Of a stretch of DNA of 56,570 nucleotides, positions 1-10,705 are shown one piece after another. Every line of letters starts with the position of its first letter. Position 1 is the stretch's first letter. Position numbers and translations under genes: made by a program. The notes below the pieces were generated by a model. That model made no database searches, was not told where the DNA came from, and worked only from the letters and a program-made list of their open reading frames with translations. This DNA is from Fragilariopsis cylindrus CCMP1102 (taxonomy: Eukaryota > Bacillariophyta > Bacillariophyceae > Bacillariales > Bacillariaceae), in contig FMBT01000548.1 in NCBI GenBank assembly GCA_900095095.1, forward strand, positions 1 to 56,570, in the 5' to 3' direction.

Positions 1-2203
1 AGCCTCATAGGACCAGTATCTAGTACACTAGGTTCATCAATAAATGCACCATCATCTATTTCTTCTTGGTTAATAATAACAGGTGGTTCTGTCACCGGGT
101 GAGAAGGCGCATCTGTTCCATCTGGACCATCGAATGCGTCAGAAGGCACATCTGTTTCATCTGGACCTTCAGATATATCTGTTATGTTCCCAACAGGATA
201 ATCAGTTTCTCCGTCATCAGTAGGCGCAGCAGCAGTAACACACCAGCAACAATGGGCGCATCGTCTTCTGTGTAGAATCGGCAATAGTAGCTTCCGTTTG
301 TCACTTCTGGAACAATAGGTGCTGGTGTAGGAGGATCAGAAACGGGAGCCGATGTTGAGTCTACAGCAGCAGCAACAGCAGCCGATGTTGGATCACTAGT
401 AGCCGCAACAACAGGAGCGTTGTTGGATCATTAGTAGTAGCAACAACAGGAGCCGTTGTTGGATCATTAGTAGTAGCACAACGGGAGCCGTTGTTGGATC
501 ACTAGTAGTAGCAACAACAGGAGCCGTTGTTGGATCATTAGTAGTAGCAACAACGGGAGCCGTTGTTGGATCACTAGTAGCAGCAACAAAGGAGCCGTTG
601 TTGGACCATTAGTAGTAGCAGCAACAGGAGTCGTTGTTGGATCACTAGTAGTAGCAGCAACAGGAGCCGTTGTTGGATCACTAGTAGCAGCAACAACGGG
701 AGCCATTGTTGGATCAATAGTAGCAGCAACGGACCCGATTTTGGTTCAATAGTAGCAGCAACGGGAGCCATTGTTGAGTCTACAGTAGCAGTAACAACGG
801 GAGCCGATGTTGGGTCTGCAGCAGAAACAACGGGAACCGATGTTCGATCTACAGCAGCAGCATCAACATCAGCTTCGGCAGCATCAATAGCAGCTATGGT
901 AAAATCAGTAATACTGCTAGCACTGCTACTGATACATCCACATGAATCTGTTGCTAAATTAGCAAAGTAGGTACATGTATCAGTTGTAAAGAATCCTAAT
1001 CCTGCAATCTCTGCAACTGTTGAACATACATATGCTGTATCAGAACCAGCAACCATAATTGTTGAATCTGGTAATGTCATCCCATCACTAAGGTCACATA
1101 AATTACATGTTGGACAACCATAGGTATCTAAATATAAACTAAGTGGAAATACTGGATAATCACATGTGTTCCCAACTTTACTAATACCATTCATACCGGC
1201 CTGTGTATTACGACAATCAAATACGTAACACGTTCCTTCATCATCATCATTGCTTCTACTTTCAGCAATTTCACAACTTGTACAGGTTTCACCATCTATT
1301 GAAATAGAACATCCATATGGATTGCGGCTGCTTGTTGTTGCTTCTTCAGCATCGTTATCATCACTGCTTGTAATAGTATTACGTGTTGTATAACAAATGG
1401 TTTGTTCGTATGGTTGAGAAAATTGTGAACATACTTCTGCATCCCATGAACCAGTAGCATCACTTGATGATGATGATGATGGAACAAGAGTAACTCTATA
1501 CGTTGATGAATAACAATTCTCAATTGATACATCACACATTGATGTTGTTGTTGTACAGAATTCATCATTGCCAGTGTCAGTAATATACATGCACCAGAAC
1601 CAGTATAGTCATTTTCATTAAAATTACATTCACAATCATATCCTACTAAGTCACCATAATCACATAAATATTGCATCTCATTTAATTTACCAGTTGCAAA
1701 AGTATCTTCATAAATATCACTTTCTGAACTACCTGCTGAACCTTTGTGTTGAAGATTACGATGGTTCCATCCTTCAACGTCAACACAAAGACCACTGATT
1801 TTGATGTTGATGTTGATACATCTTGGCATTTACGTCCAACACCACAAGCAGACGTAAATGTGATGAAGAGTTAGTTACTCCTATCCAAGATACCAAAGTC
1901 GTCGTCCTTTGTGTTGGCTGTCATCTTAGAAGTGCCATCGTGGTATTCACTGTTATATTACTACCACGACCTCTTAATCGTCGTTCTTCTGTAAGAGCAT
2001 TACCACTGCTTGGTGTCGTCGGGTCACATTCGACAATTTCACGAAGTCTTTGTAAGTTAGTAATAGCTGATGTAGTTACCGCTCCTGTTTGTTGTTGCCG
2101 ATTGTTGTGCGATTCGTAATCGGTGGTGTGGCACTACTACTGCTACTGCTCATCATTGAGGAGCGATGATGACGACCAGTGCGATGACGATCAGTAGTGC
2201 CAT
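1..2203 (-). pseudogene. Secreted Cys-rich protein with Thr/Pro-rich repeat tail, frame-broken, 3' end beyond window
   Basis: Not recognised as a named family. Coding begins at an ATG at 2203 with a hydrophobic signal-like start (MALLIVIALVVII), then passes through several frames. A Cys-rich ectodomain spans about 1860-920 (motifs such as YDCECNF, CSISIDGETCTSC, CPTCNLC, CGC) and is followed by 12-residue repeats of the DPTTAPVVATTS type. An acidic tail reads open to base 1 (GPDETDVPSD, then EEIDDGAF), so the gene continues past the left edge. Breaks are seen near 2140, 1935, 1880, 1790, 1590 and 730 and inside the repeat block. The one near 1590 joins a segment ending TGSGAC to one starting MYITDTG. 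Most look like one-base losses, so this may be an active secreted or wall protein disrupted by assembly indels, or a true pseudogene. Leucine runs in other frames of the repeat block are frame artefacts. Confidence 0.65.
370..745 (-). repeat. 36-bp tandem coding repeat (12-residue DPTTAPVVATTS-type units)
   Basis: About nine to ten imperfect units of the form GTTGTTGGATCACTAGTAG followed by a CAACAAC-GGAGCC part lie head to tail. Several units lack one base (for example CACAAC in place of CAACAAC near 478, and GAGCG in place of GAGCCG near 415), and each loss throws the reading frame. The units encode a Thr/Pro/Ala-rich extracellular stalk of the gene on the minus strand. Confidence 0.8.
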
Positions 2204-2548
2204 CGTTCGAGGCACCAAGGATTGCCAAGGCACCACCAGAAAAACGCATCCTTTTTAAAAACTTTACTTCTTCGTGGGAAGGAGGGTGGATATCAAGTAG
2301 AAAATTTTGCTAGAGATGTAAATTACCGCCAAGTTATTATGTTACTTAGTGTATGTACCGGTAATGTGTGTGTGGAATATTCCAAAAGAAGAAGAATGAA
2401 TAATCAATCTTGTTTGTTCTAGCATGGGAATGTTCGTTAAAAAGTGAGCATCTCGCTCATTCGCAAATAAATTAAAACGGTATTTTTTTCAAATTATCCA
2501 ACAAGAAGGAGAATGATGTGTCGTGTAAACGACAATTAACTGTAAGCG

Positions 2549-2690
2549 ATTGATTGGATGCATTTAATCACGGACTCGATGATTGCATCCAGTCCCGTGC
2601 GGAAACAATTACAGTAATACAATATCGTGGCGAAAGAGAATTTCTTCCGTGATAGATATGCAGTCCCGTATTGTAGAGCTCTTCGACATC
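2549..2690 (+). repeat. Direct repeat, copy 1 (offset about 187 bp)
   Basis: This copy shares with 2736-2869 the ordered blocks CATTTAATCACG, ATCCAGTCCCGTGCG, AAACNAT, ATATC(G/A)TGGCG, AGAGAATTTCTTCCGTGATA and CAGTCCCGTAT. Divergence is moderate, so the duplication is not recent. Confidence 0.75.
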
Positions 2691-2735
2691 GAACTTCCAC
2701 CTAATTTGAGTCTTAAATTAATGTACTCCTGTAGG

Positions 2736-2869
2736 ATGATTGGAGCGCATTTAATCACGACTCTACTGTTCGGTATCCAGTCCCGTGCGAAAACGATAAA
2801 GATATCATGGCGCATAGGAAAGAGAATTTCTTCCGTGATAAACTTCAGTCCCGTATAGAGAATGGATTC
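2736..2869 (+). repeat. Direct repeat, copy 2
   Basis: Second copy of the 2549-2690 segment, with the same block order and small internal length changes. The motif CAGTCCCGT occurs four times across the two copies. Confidence 0.75.
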
Positions 2870-3157
2870 CGTGCAGTATTTGTGGCTCCCTGCTGTGCTA
2901 GGGAGGCGAGGGAAAGTATTTAAATTCTAAAATATTTCATGTCTAGAAAAAGAAAAATTGTATACAATATATAGTATGTGTAGCTCAAATGCATATTTAT
3001 GAATAGTTATGTTGTGTGATATACCGTAGTATAACTTATGTGTATAGTGTATAAAATTATGAGCGGTCGGTACGGTACCTTCAAATCAGTACAGTATAAA
3101 ATAGTTTATAGTTTAATGTATATAACCGGATTTAAAAATGAAAGAATGAATACACTT

Positions 3158-5338
3158 CTAATATGATGATCGTTTGAAACCCTTCAATCCAAATTTCTTT
3201 TTTGTACTTGAACTTGTGTTGGATGATGATGTAGTACCACTAGATGATCTTGATATGAACATTTTCGATGATAATGCACCTGTTTTTGACATACCTTCCG
3301 ATGTTGATCGTTTGCTACTTCTTCTTCTACTAGGTAATGGTAAGTCCCCCAAATGACGTAACTGATTTCTACCTAAACGATCATCGCCGTCATCGCTATC
3401 ATGATTCGCTGATCGACGTGAACCAGCACTCATTGCTGATCGACGTGAACCAATACTACTCATTGCGGACATGGATAATGAAAAACGATTCCCCATGGAC
3501 AGTGATCTTTTACCCACTAATGATGGACGTCGACCACCATTCTCATCCGTATTTAATTCATATACCTGTACGGCAGTTAATCCACCACGTTCTAAATACA
3601 GGAATAGTTTATGTTCCGCCCAGGCTTGATGTTGAGGTGTTATATCTTCTTCGGAATCCACCAATGGTAGCATGCACTCTGGATCCACAAATGTTTGATG
3701 TACTAATAATGATATATCATACCGTCCATGACAGGCTTCTTTTATCCATCTTGTTACTGGATTTATTATGTGGGTGTGTGTCGTTGTAGATGTTTCATTA
3801 TCATTATCATTCTCTTGAATTAATTTCATTACTTTACGACCAACAATAAAGTATAAATCTTGTTCCTTTTGTTGCTTGTTACTACTTCTGCTACTGCTCA
3901 CACTACTCATCATACTACCTTTACTTCTATGCAAACCAGGTCGACAACATTTTATTTCATATCTTGAATATGGTATTTTTGGTAATTTGCTGACATCTTT
4001 GATACCATTCACAAGTGGGAATGTACGATAGTTACCATCCAATAAACCATCTCGTTCTTTTTTTACGAATGGTATCACTAAAATTTCATCATTAATATAT
4101 CCTTCATCGATCTCATGGGCACGTAATCCATCTGTTATTAGATTCAAATATCGTTCTTGTGGCATACCCACCACACATGGCGTATCGGTATCATCAATAA
4201 ATGATACTGAATTGTTGGAACTTGCGGATGAGGAATGTGATGTACGACGATTACATCTTGAGGAACCTCCTATACCTCCTCCTTCACCTGCATCTTCTGG
4301 TGAGAACATGAATGTAACAGCACGTATTGCATTCGGATCTTCAGTTCCATAGTTGCCACCCAGCATGTTAGTGCTTCTTGCATCATCTAATGCTGCACTC
4401 ATCGCAAATGGACATGAATATTCTTCTTCATCATCATCCGAATCATCATCGTTATATCCAAGATTTGGACAACTCTCACCTCGTGATGAATCACGGGAGG
4501 GTGTAGTTTGTTCTTGTTCTTGATCCCCACCACCTTCTTCTTGTATATCTTGATGTTGAAAGGGTGCTAAAGAATCATTTTTATTTTTCGGATCAATATT
4601 TGTTTTACTAATTGGTGAGACATGTACGTCACGGATATCATAATTTAAATCATATCCATGTAAATTATGAAATTCTTCTGGATTATTAAATTTCATTAAT
4701 ATACCCTTGACATCCCATCCACGACAGGGAATAATATTGGCGGTACCACCCTTAATAAATTCTAATCGATGATCATACAGTATGGCCGTTTGTATATTTT
4801 CACGTGGTACTCTACAACCTCTTCTCAATCGAACCAGTGGATTCACAATCGTTCCATACCCAAAATAATATATTGCATTATCACCATTCTGTGAGGATGA
4901 AATAGAATCATCATCATCATTGTAGTCATGCTGTAGATCAGTAACACTTGTACCAACATTCACTGTTGTTGTAGCTGATGGTACCATTGCTACTGCTCTG
5001 TTATTATGAAACTCAGTAGAAAGAGTATGAAAAGTTAAACTACTACTAATATCTGTTCCTTCTGTACCCATTGTTACTACGCTACAATTACCCTTGCCAC
5101 ACTGATTATTGTGATCACTACAGTGTGGAAGTTGCGTGCCGTGTATAAGTTGCTTGACTTGACTATTCCGCGAAAACAGTAGTAATTCCTTCTCGTTCTT
5201 CTTCTTCTTATTCTTCGATGCTTGGCAGGTTCTTGATCCTCTTCTTCGAAACAAAGAACGTGATCTTCCTTCTTGGTCTGCTGCTGCTGCTTTGTCTTGC
5301 TGTAAAACTGTATTATTATCCAATGGTAGCATAATCAA
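3158..5338 (-). CDS. Gamma-glutamylcyclotransferase-like (AIG2/GGCT fold) protein with long low-complexity extensions
   Basis: An intact 726-residue frame. Residues 156-235 carry the signature of the GGCT-like fold: YYFGYGT at 157-163 (family form Y-FGYGSN), then a hydrophobic strand, then a VKGILMKF strand at about 210-217 matching the family G-V-L-Y step. Members open the gamma-glutamyl bond of gamma-glutamyl dipeptides or glutathione, releasing 5-oxoproline. The region where the catalytic Glu is expected reads LHGYD rather than the usual EG-containing turn, so activity is doubtful. Residues 1-155 are basic and Ser-rich. About 280-320 is an acidic Asp/Glu tract, and the last 130 residues are Arg/Ser-rich. 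No signal peptide is seen, which suggests a cytosolic or nuclear protein. The start at 5338 is the first ATG after an upstream T run. No intron is needed. Family call moderately sure, function unsure. Confidence 0.65.
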   Translation of the reverse strand: MIMLPLDNNTVLQQDKAAAADQEGRSRSLFRRRGSRTCQASKNKKKKNEKELLLFSRNSQVKQLIHGTQLPHCSDHNNQCGKGNCSVVTMGTEGTDISSSLTFHTLSTEFHNNRAVAMVPSATTTVNVGTSVTDLQHDYNDDDDSISSSQNGDNAIYYFGYGTIVNPLVRLRRGCRVPRENIQTAILYDHRLEFIKGGTANIIPCRGWDVKGILMKFNNPEEFHNLHGYDLNYDIRDVHVSPISKTNIDPKNKNDSLAPFQHQDIQEEGGGDQEQEQTTPSRDSSRGESCPNLGYNDDDSDDDEEEYSCPFAMSAALDDARSTNMLGGNYGTEDPNAIRAVTFMFSPEDAGEGGGIGGSSRCNRRTSHSSSASSNNSVSFIDDTDTPCVVGMPQERYLNLITDGLRAHEIDEGYINDEILVIPFVKKERDGLLDGNYRTFPLVNGIKDVSKLPKIPYSRYEIKCCRPGLHRSKGSMMSSVSSSRSSNKQQKEQDLYFIVGRKVMKLIQENDNDNETSTTTHTHIINPVTRWIKEACHGRYDISLLVHQTFVDPECMLPLVDSEEDITPQHQAWAEHKLFLYLERGGLTAVQVYELNTDENGGRRPSLVGKRSLSMGNRFSLSMSAMSSIGSRRSAMSAGSRRSANHDSDDGDDRLGRNQLRHLGDLPLPSRRRSSKRSTSEGMSKTGALSSKMFISRSSSGTTSSSNTSSSTKKKFGLKGFKRSSY

Positions 5339-5655
5339 GCTGACTTTTTTTTTGTTAAAGAAGAAGGAGGAGGATCGGACTGGAAAGCTATCAATGAATG
5401 GAATAGAATGGAATGGAATAGAATAGAAATGGAAAGGGGAGGATACACGGATTAGATACGCTTTTCTTCTTGATTTTTATACTACTGTACACAAACTACA
5501 GTAGCGATGAGATCTATATCTCTTTGTATGTGTCACTGTCACTGTCACTGTCTCTCGTCTCTCTCACCCATCCACACCGCGTTCTCTCTGCTCTCTCTCT
5601 CACAGACATTCACACTCACACTCACACACGCCACGGTTTCCCTTTTTTTCTCCGT

Positions 5656-5692
5656 CACACACACACACACTCTCTCTCTCTCTCTCTCTCTC
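5656..5692 (+). repeat. (CA)n followed by (TC)n microsatellite
   Basis: A CA run of about 7-8 units leads directly into about 11 TC units. It sits in a longer pyrimidine-rich stretch containing CACTGT and CACACT short tandems. Confidence 0.9.
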
Positions 5693-7308
5693 AGGCACTG
5701 TGTTCTGTCTCTTCTGTCTCTACTTACAGTTACTTTACTACGATTGTTATTGCTTGTTCAAGTTTTTTTGTATTTGAAGATAGTTTTCTTGTAAAGATAT
5801 GATGCAAACGAGACACCGCGGATGCTCTGCTCTGGCTTCTATTGGATTGGAATGAAGTGATAGTGAATTTGATTTGATTTCCAATTAATTCGTCGAATTT
5901 TGTTCAGTTCTCTCTACAGTATTGGACTCTTCTTACAAGAAGAAAGAAAGGAAGTGTATCGAACAATCTATTCGTAGTTGATATTATGATTTTCACTCTT
6001 TTTACTCGTTCTCTTTCGTCTCTGTATACAATAATTGTACACAGATCGCGTGTAGACTCACTTACACAAACAAATTTATTTATATTACTTTGCGTGTGCG
6101 TGTGTGCCTGTAAAGTAATTAATGATCAGAGTAGCATGAGGCTTTGATTTTTATTTTGAGCAATATTAGATAGGTGTTATCGAGCATGTAAGTACTTCGT
6201 GTTAACAAGTACTGCCCTTACGTCTTGACTTCTAGTTAATTTTTTTGGAGGGTTTTGTACTAGTATAATTAAATTTATTCAAAATTAATAATCATTTACT
6301 CGTTTTTACCTCAGTCTTGATCGTGGTGTCTGTGCATATGTATGTGTATTTTGCGATGTGTCGTCGTGTCTGGTGTCGTGTGTTCTGTGGTGGCATGTGC
6401 TGACATTACGTGTAGGTAGCCATTACTGTATGTCATCAATACGCGACGACGACATATATCGCCTATAAACATACCATTGCCATAACAGTGGATATCCATG
6501 TCTTACTGTATATATTGTTTTTGGGAGCAATTGTTTTATCTTTGAATACTTCATGAAGTTTTGAATAAATTTTAATAAAAGGAAATTAATTAAATGTTTT
6601 GTGAGTTGTATAAATGTCAATCCCACATTGCATAGCGACCAGCAAAAATGAGATGTTAGCGAAACATAAATGACGTCGATTCATTCAATTGAACATACCT
6701 TTACTCTATTACACTATGAAGATTATTACTTATTGTATTATGGGAAGCTTGCTACACGTGCTAATGAACCAGGTAAGAACGTGTACTAACGTGACGGTAA
6801 TCAAGCACCGTATTCATTGTTTGTATAATTATACCGTAGACATTATTTGTTATATCATTTTTATTTCACCCCAGCAGGCAAAAAGTCTACATAAAAATGA
6901 AAAGATATACCGACTAAAAATATTACACATTTAAGTCCTCCAATCAAAGTCATGCATTATTATTATTATTCCGGAACTTTTGTATTTCAAGAATAATTTA
7001 TAATAGTTTGTTAAGTACGTTGTAATCGACCTTGATTGATTTCAATACCGACAGAAGAGTGCACAGAGACATACACGCCATTGGAACGATGCCTATTTAT
7101 TTGTGTTGCGTTAAATAATAAAAGCGAATCCAATAGAATACTAACAAAATAATTATCTCGGAGTAGTAAATATATCAGATATATCATTCCAAGTTTGCAT
7201 GCCATTTTTGATGTGGTGTTTTCTTTTTCATGGCGTGGCGCCATCATATCATGCATGGGATGATTGCACCACTCTACGAAGCTCGAACGTATAGACTTAA
7301 AACACATC

Positions 7309-7313
7309 ACAGC
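7309..7313 (+). other. Target-site duplication, left copy (ACAGC)
   Basis: Five bases immediately before the 5' LTR, repeated exactly at 14318-14322. The inferred empty site reads CATC-ACAGC-CATG. Confidence 0.9.
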
Positions 7314-7589
7314 TGCTAGAAGGAACGGTATAGCAATAGATTGAGTCGTATGAGTCGTCTCGCGGATTTCCAATCATGGATAAGATGACATGGCGCACCT
7401 CTCTAGAATGAATGGATAGGAGAGCCCTATATTTGATATAGGCGACACCTGTTCAGAATGGGTAGATAACCCATTTATCTGGTGGTGTGAGGCATGAGAG
7501 GCGAAAGATGTGCACTTACTTTAGCTATCATAACTTTAAGATTTACGATTTACCAACTACTACGCTTAGTATTTTGTATATTATTAGCA
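7314..7589 (+). repeat. 5' LTR
   Basis: 276 bp, bounded by the inverted termini TGCTA and TAGCA. It appears identical in sequence and length to the 3' LTR. It should contain the element promoter, but no clear TATA box can be singled out. Confidence 0.95.
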
Positions 7590-7629
7590 GGTTAATTCAC
7601 CCAAACCGGGCATTGAACGTCCGTCCTGT

Positions 7630-7650
7630 CGATTGACACCTAGTCAATCG
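7630..7650 (+). promoter_or_regulatory. Perfect 8-bp hairpin just upstream of the gag start
   Basis: CGATTGAC and GTCAATCG are perfect inverted repeats around the loop ACCTA, ending four bases before the gag ATG at 7655. The position suggests a role in gag translation or RNA packaging. This is inference. Confidence 0.5.
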
Positions 7651-7654
7651 TATC

Positions 7655-9298
7655 ATGGCGTCCGCGCCGACTGACCCTGGAGGGGTAGGTACACCAGTAT
7701 CACAGGCTGTGTCCGCTGCAAATCGATTCCTACGACGGATCACTGCAGCGTCGACACCACCCATGAGATCCCCTGGTACACACCAACATGTCTCTCCATC
7801 GTTAGCGAGCTCCTCTATGCGACCTGCTCACACCTCTGAGCCCCTACAACAACCACAACCTTTAGCGCCTAGTCTTGGGTCGCCGACTGCCACTTCACGC
7901 CGATCAACAGATCCGGATGGAAGCACCGGTGATGAAGCAATCGCTGCCAGTCTTCGAGCCTATGCAACAACTGCCCACCGTGCAATTGAGGCAGAAATGG
8001 AGAAGATCAATGAAATCCAAGACACTGCGAAAGAAGATGATGTTTCAGCCATGACTACGTCTCTCCTTTCCACAAGCAAGAAACTTGAACCAACTGAATC
8101 TACATCTGCTTCGCCACATGGAAGAAAGAAGAATGATGAACCCACCATCGCGATCATTCCCGAGGTAGTTTCAGCACCATTTGTATACCAAGATATCCCT
8201 TCAACCGACATTCCTTGGCTGAGCGTCGTCAGTTACCCTACTCGGTCAATGATTCTTGCTCTTCCAGGCAGAATGATTGATGACATTCAAAGGGACATGA
8301 ACCGGTATGCGAATGGTGACGACTCACCCAAGAATATTGCCATGGCAGAATACCTATTCACGAAAGCATACAATGACCTTCACCCACCCCCATCTCTGGA
8401 AATTGCGTCCAGTAGTGGCGGTAGCACATCCACAAACAACTCTGTCCTGGAATCTCTTTCCAAGGTTAACGACAACATGGATTTGATCTCACTCCGTCTT
8501 ACGAGTCCTTCATCGGATGTAGTTTTGACACATGATGATAAGCAGGTGATGAATTCAAAGTATGGTGATTTCGAAATGCTTCCTAAAGCATTCACCTATG
8601 AATCGATGTGCAAATGGAAACTGCGCATTGCGAATAGACTCAACTCTCCTCCATGGAAATTGGACGGTGTCTCCATCCTTGATATGAAGGATATGGCAGA
8701 TGCTTCGGATCGATACAAATTGAGGACCAACAAGCTATGCAATCATCTCCATGATATCATGTTGGAGTCTGGTTTAGACTCTATGTCCATGCAACTGCAG
8801 CCAACGATCTCTAAAGGTTTTGGTGTCAGTCTATTTGTGGAAATATTCGATACACTACTCCCTCTCACGACCATGAAGATCATCTCCTGTATTCGGGAGC
8901 TGGGAACCGTTACACAACGAAATGAAGAGAGTGCACATGACCTGGCTTCCCGAGTCAGTAATCTATGGGATCGATTCGATCTCATGGGGTATACCACTCT
9001 TGATCAAGTCAAGACAGCTTTTGTCCAACGTGCTTTCCTTGATGGCGTGTATAAAGACGAGAAGTGTCTTGACTACATTGACAGTCAACTAATTCAAGGG
9101 GACATCAAGCTTTCGGACTATTCGACTGATAAGTTTGTCAACCATATGAATCAGATTTTCACGAATTCAGATGTCTACAGCGCCGGTCGCATGAAGAAGC
9201 TCAATGCTCGCCATGTAGCTAGAGCTGCTAGTCAAGGGGATTGTCTACCGATCAATCGAACAGTGACGCAAAGAATGCTAACATGCATATCGATATGA
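7655..9298 (+). CDS. gag: Retrotransposon gag
   Basis: A 547-residue open frame that is the first coding unit after the 5' LTR. Residues 1-100 are Pro/Ser/Thr-rich. The middle and C-terminal parts are helical and charged, with features of copia gag such as a WKLRI segment near residue 322 and a later region with VSNLWDRFDLMGY. The true frame leaves this ORF near 9240, where the +1 frame continues to a zinc-knuckle-like motif. The last 20 or so residues are therefore probably out of frame. Gag would form the virus-like particle that packages the element RNA. The start is set by the first ATG after the leader hairpin. Confidence 0.8.
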   Translation: MASAPTDPGGVGTPVSQAVSAANRFLRRITAASTPPMRSPGTHQHVSPSLASSSMRPAHTSEPLQQPQPLAPSLGSPTATSRRSTDPDGSTGDEAIAASLRAYATTAHRAIEAEMEKINEIQDTAKEDDVSAMTTSLLSTSKKLEPTESTSASPHGRKKNDEPTIAIIPEVVSAPFVYQDIPSTDIPWLSVVSYPTRSMILALPGRMIDDIQRDMNRYANGDDSPKNIAMAEYLFTKAYNDLHPPPSLEIASSSGGSTSTNNSVLESLSKVNDNMDLISLRLTSPSSDVVLTHDDKQVMNSKYGDFEMLPKAFTYESMCKWKLRIANRLNSPPWKLDGVSILDMKDMADASDRYKLRTNKLCNHLHDIMLESGLDSMSMQLQPTISKGFGVSLFVEIFDTLLPLTTMKIISCIRELGTVTQRNEESAHDLASRVSNLWDRFDLMGYTTLDQVKTAFVQRAFLDGVYKDEKCLDYIDSQLIQGDIKLSDYSTDKFVNHMNQIFTNSDVYSAGRMKKLNARHVARAASQGDCLPINRTVTQRMLTCISI

Positions 9299-9968
9299 AT
9301 GGTGACTTTGGACTAGTAAGCTCTAGCGGCGGAAACTCGAAAGTGACTGTATTTGATGTTGCTAACATGCTCAAAATGACAAACTGTTTGGCATGCAGAT
9401 ACCCCAAGAACGATGTGTGCAATCACCACATGCACAACTGTGGATTGCTGGAGAATTTGGCTTAACGGTAACATATGATCCTGAGAAAGATCAGCATCGT
9501 GAGAAGGTGAGCAAGCGGATCAAGCAACGCGCTCGTGATAGTGACAAGAAAAGCAAGCCGCGGCTATAGTTGCAGGAGCATCAGCTCCAGCATCTACACC
9601 TGCACCTGCTACCAGTACTGGAACGGAAGGCTACCAAACCGTTGGTAAAAAACGGAAAGGACGTCAAGACGAACCAAGACAAGGTTGCAGCAGAGAAGAA
9701 GAACGTAGCTAGTCAAGGGACTAACGCTGGGTCAGGTCGTATTGCGAGTTTAGGATCCTTCACTTCTGGAGGAGATTTTGTAGACGCTCATACAGCTATT
9801 AACGATATTAAAGAAGATTCAACCGGTTACTTTGCTCCTATCTACAGTGAACTTAGTCGTTTGTCTCGTATGGACCCTATCACCAATCGTATGACACACT
9901 GTATAGGCTCTTGCAAGAAGGCTGTAGCTTTCGTAGAGTCCGATGTTGACTGTTCAAAGCAATTGCAA
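9241..9968 (+). pseudogene. Retrotransposon gag C-terminus (zinc-knuckle-like) and linker, frame-broken
   Basis: In the frame after gag, CLACRYP at about 9385 and a following C-HH-H-C pattern form a Cys/His cluster resembling a divergent zinc knuckle for RNA binding. The frame stops at 9465 but continues in another frame (TVTYDPEKDQ, then KRIKQRARDSD) and breaks again near 9565 into an Ala/Pro/Thr-rich linker. None of these stops looks like a programmed gag-pol signal, because several follow in quick succession. Confidence 0.6.
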
Positions 9969-9989
9969 TAGAAAAGTTTGCAGCGCGAA

Positions 9990-10340
9990 TACTCCGAAAC
10001 CAAAACGACAGATTGTTCCTGATAGTGGCGCCACGACCCACATGTTAACTGATCGCGACGACTTTGGTGAAGACTATAAGCAATGTCGCGACGTCTTTGT
10101 TTATATGGGGGATGGCACGCCAGTCCCTGTACACGGATATGGAACAGGTAGGATCAAGTTAGATGGAAAAGTGCAAGCACTCAAGAAATCTCTACATGTG
10201 CCCTCCCTCGACTGCAGTCTAATGTCAATAACACGTCACGGTAGAAGTGGGAAGGGTTGCGCGTTCTTAATCGCGGGACTCCGAGATGCACTTAACGTTT
10301 CCGAACTTCTCGATCACTGCCCCTGTCCCCGAAAATGGTT
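9990..10340 (+). pseudogene. Retrotransposon aspartic protease (retropepsin-like) segment
   Basis: The segment VPDSGATTHM at about 10015 has the copia protease active-site D-S-G-A, with the catalytic Asp near 10021. It is followed by a MGDGTPVPVHGYGTG segment typical of copia proteases. The enzyme would cleave the gag-pol polyprotein. The frame ends near 10340 and pol continues in other frames through 10350-10980, which encodes a variable acidic linker. Confidence 0.8.
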
Positions 10341-10705
10341 GACTTAAGGCTAGAACTTGAACCTCTCAGTGCCGATGACTGGGGAGAACCCGATTTTACT
10401 TATGAGGACGAGGGAGATGACTTCCTTGATGTTTTATCTAACAGATTGGACTTCCTGAACAGAGTACATAGGGGTCGCGTGCTGACACGCGGACAAAGAA
10501 CCAAGAACCAAGATCAACTCTTGTCATGTTTGAAGAACACAACTGCAGATATTGATGCAGCACGTCCGTCATCGCCAGATGTCGACGCACAACCATCAAG
10601 TTGCGACGAGCCTTTTGACGACGACTATTTATGTGAAGGCGATCCTGGGAATGCTTAAACAGGCACTGACTGAACTGGATGTCAATGATATTCGAGACTT
10701 CTTAA

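Larger units (their letters stand above)
2204..3157. other. Intergenic spacer with an internal duplication
   Basis: No coding support on either strand. The only structure seen is a direct duplication at 2549-2690 and 2736-2869, and AT-rich DNA from 2920 to 3150 that holds a TACAGTATA motif near 3090. Confidence 0.6.
5339..7313. other. Intergenic, AT-rich with pyrimidine microsatellites
   Basis: No convincing coding region. 5520-5710 is a CT/CA-rich pyrimidine block, and its open frames are compositional. Beyond it the DNA is unstructured until the retrotransposon insertion site at 7314. Confidence 0.55.

Noticed and set aside
467..706. Open frames rich in Leu and VIQQ across the first repeat block
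   Set aside because: They are other-frame readings of the same 36-bp Thr/Pro repeat and appear only because of indels.
5470..5802. Open frames in the CT/CA-rich block
   Set aside because: Composition-driven: Ser/Leu/Thr/His alternation from pyrimidine microsatellites, with no conserved segment.
7011..7373. 120-residue minus-strand frame entering the 5' LTR
   Set aside because: Its N-terminal 20 residues are antisense LTR, repeated at the 3' LTR; the rest has no support.
9240..10340. Programmed gag-pol frameshift in the copia element
   Set aside because: Several stops in different frames follow within a few hundred bases, so a single recoding site cannot explain them.
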